From Ruminococcus sp. UBA7477 (GTDB lineage Bacteria > Bacillota > Clostridia > Oscillospirales > Ruminococcaceae), in the NCBI GenBank assembly GCA_002479715.1, contig DLOT01000062.1, positions 15,047 through 30,667 of the forward strand: a stretch of 15,621 nucleotides of DNA, in the 5' to 3' direction. Shown here in pieces: positions 14,821-15,621 of this stretch (positions within the stretch are counted from its first letter, which is position 1; every line of letters begins with the position of its first letter). Under the pieces are notes generated by a model, which did not search any database, was not told the DNA's origin, and saw only the letters and a list, made by a program, of their open reading frames with translations. The translations under genes and the position numbers were made by a program.

Positions 14821-15018
14821 TAATTAACAATAGCTCTCCATCATAATGCATGATGACAATTACAGCTCTGTTAAAGCTGCAATCAGCAAGGGGGGCTTCC
14901 GAACCCCGCAAGCTTCGGCGACATTGCCTTTCACTGCCCGAATAACACGGAAATGCCGCCGCCGAAAAGCGGCCTCGGGCAGATACTATTCTTTGCCGCG
15001 CCTCTATATGTTATTAAC
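14821..15018 (-). promoter_or_regulatory. Lysine riboswitch (L box)
   Basis: Read on the minus strand, conserved L-box blocks appear in order: AGAGGCGCGG (15005-14996), AATAGTATCTGCCCG, the closing arm CGGGCAG pairing CTGCCCG (14976-14982 with 14934-14940), GTGAAAGG, GTCGCCGAAGC (14922-14912), and GAGCTGTAATTGTCATC then GATGGAGAGCTATTG. A GGGG/CCCC helix (about 14887-14906) and a CATCAT/ATGATG hairpin give the other arms. An AT-rich P1 pairs both ends. This is the classical lysine sensor, and it sits directly before asd-dapA-dapB with a terminator downstream, so it should repress by transcription attenuation when lysine is abundant. Edges are approximate. Confidence 0.93.
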
Positions 15019-15047
15019 ATCATAGCAGACTTTTTTATTTCTGTCAA
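15019..15047 (-). promoter_or_regulatory. Promoter of the lysine operon
   Basis: On the minus strand TTGACA (15047-15042) and TATGAT (15024-15019) are 17 bases apart. The expected start, near 15012, coincides with the 5' edge of the lysine riboswitch. Confidence 0.85.
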
Positions 15048-15096
15048 TAGGTTTTTTCAAACTTTTTATTTTTACACAACAGGAGCTATTTACGAT

Positions 15097-15621
15097 ATGC
15101 TTGATTTAAACGATCTTAAAAAATCCGACTTCTTTTACGAGCTTCCGGGCGAGCTTATCGCGCAGACCCCCATTGAACCGCGAAACGCCTCGCGTATGCT
15201 TTGCGTTGACCGCCGCACGGGAGATATCTTTCACGACCGCTTCTACAACTTATGCAATCACCTTAAAAAGGGTGACCTTCTGGTTCTGAACGACAGCCGT
15301 GTTCTTCCTGCGCGGATATACGGCGAGAAGGAAAGCAACGGCACCTTTATTGAATTCCTTCTGCTCGAGCAAAAGGAAAACATGGTCTGGGAGCTTATCT
15401 GCCGCCCCGGAAAGAAGGCAAAGGTCGGGACACGCTTCTCCTTCGGCGGAGGCAGGCTTCGCGCGGAGATAACAGACGTCAAACCGGACGGCAACCGTCT
15501 TGCAAGATTTGAATGCGAGGGGAGCTTTTTTTCCGTTCTCGACGAAATAGGTCAGATGCCCCTGCCGCCTTACATAACCGAAAGGCTGCGCGATAAGGAG
15601 CGCTATCAGACCGTTTATTCA
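15097..15621 (+). CDS. queA: tRNA preQ1 ribosyltransferase-isomerase QueA (5' part)
   Basis: The first 175 codons are present and the frame runs off the window. QueA transfers the ribosyl group of S-adenosylmethionine to preQ1 at position 34 of tRNA, making epoxyqueuosine. The N-terminal signature is clear: FYELPGELIAQTPIEPRNASRML, then KKGDLLVLNDSRVLPARIYG, and later GQMPLPPYI, all standard in the family. ATG 15097 follows AGGAG (15081-15085) by 11 bases, rather long, but no better in-frame start is near. The gene is divergent from the lysine operon; I do not see a strong plus-strand promoter in the 50 bases before it. Confidence 0.92.
   Translation, partial: MLDLNDLKKSDFFYELPGELIAQTPIEPRNASRMLCVDRRTGDIFHDRFYNLCNHLKKGDLLVLNDSRVLPARIYGEKESNGTFIEFLLLEQKENMVWELICRPGKKAKVGTRFSFGGGRLRAEITDVKPDGNRLARFECEGSFFSVLDEIGQMPLPPYITERLRDKERYQTVYS

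Overview
The window reads as a chromosomal segment of a Gram-positive Clostridia, probably a gut Oscillospirales/Ruminococcaceae-type bacterium. The grounds are strong AGGAGG-type ribosome binding sites, a lysine riboswitch with an intrinsic terminator, a TnpV-type mobile-element protein, and the style of the dap and trk genes. The species cannot be named from sequence alone.

Layout. (1) 1-114 is the last 37 codons of an EAL-domain protein. (2) 254-3085 is a two-gene potassium uptake operon, trkA-trkH. (3) 3086-about 9107 is an accessory island inserted between two convergent host operons. It holds a trkH-side terminator, a consensus promoter with a long leader and tnpV. Next comes a restriction-modification cassette: a small HTH regulator, a fused double D12 adenine methyltransferase, and an AlwI/BstNBI-like endonuclease whose C-terminal catalytic region looks cut short. 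Then follow about 600 non-coding bases rich in inverted repeats and two tandem AT-rich XRE regulators with near-identical C-terminal halves. (4) 9108-14643, minus strand, is a six-gene run read as asd-dapA-dapB-DUF3783 protein-TIM-barrel isomerase-CapA-like lipoprotein. It is preceded by a textbook promoter, a lysine riboswitch and a terminator. (5) 15097-15621 is the 5' part of queA, divergent from the lysine operon.

How it works together. TrkA and TrkH form one potassium transporter. Asd, DapA and DapB are successive early steps of the diaminopimelate/lysine pathway, and the riboswitch should shut them off when lysine is abundant; the three genes behind them are probably co-transcribed. In the island, the HTH, methyltransferase and endonuclease form an RM module with its own promoter and terminator. 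Base composition falls visibly from the host genes, through the RM genes, to the very AT-rich XRE pair. This suggests a mosaic of separate acquisitions rather than one clean element. No integrase, tRNA attachment site or clear terminal repeats were found.

Most interesting points: the truncated AlwI-like nuclease beside an intact double methyltransferase; the twin regulators with a conserved C-terminal half and divergent DNA-binding halves; the 31-nt perfect palindrome in the leader of the first regulator; and lysine-riboswitch control reaching a CapA-like lipoprotein.
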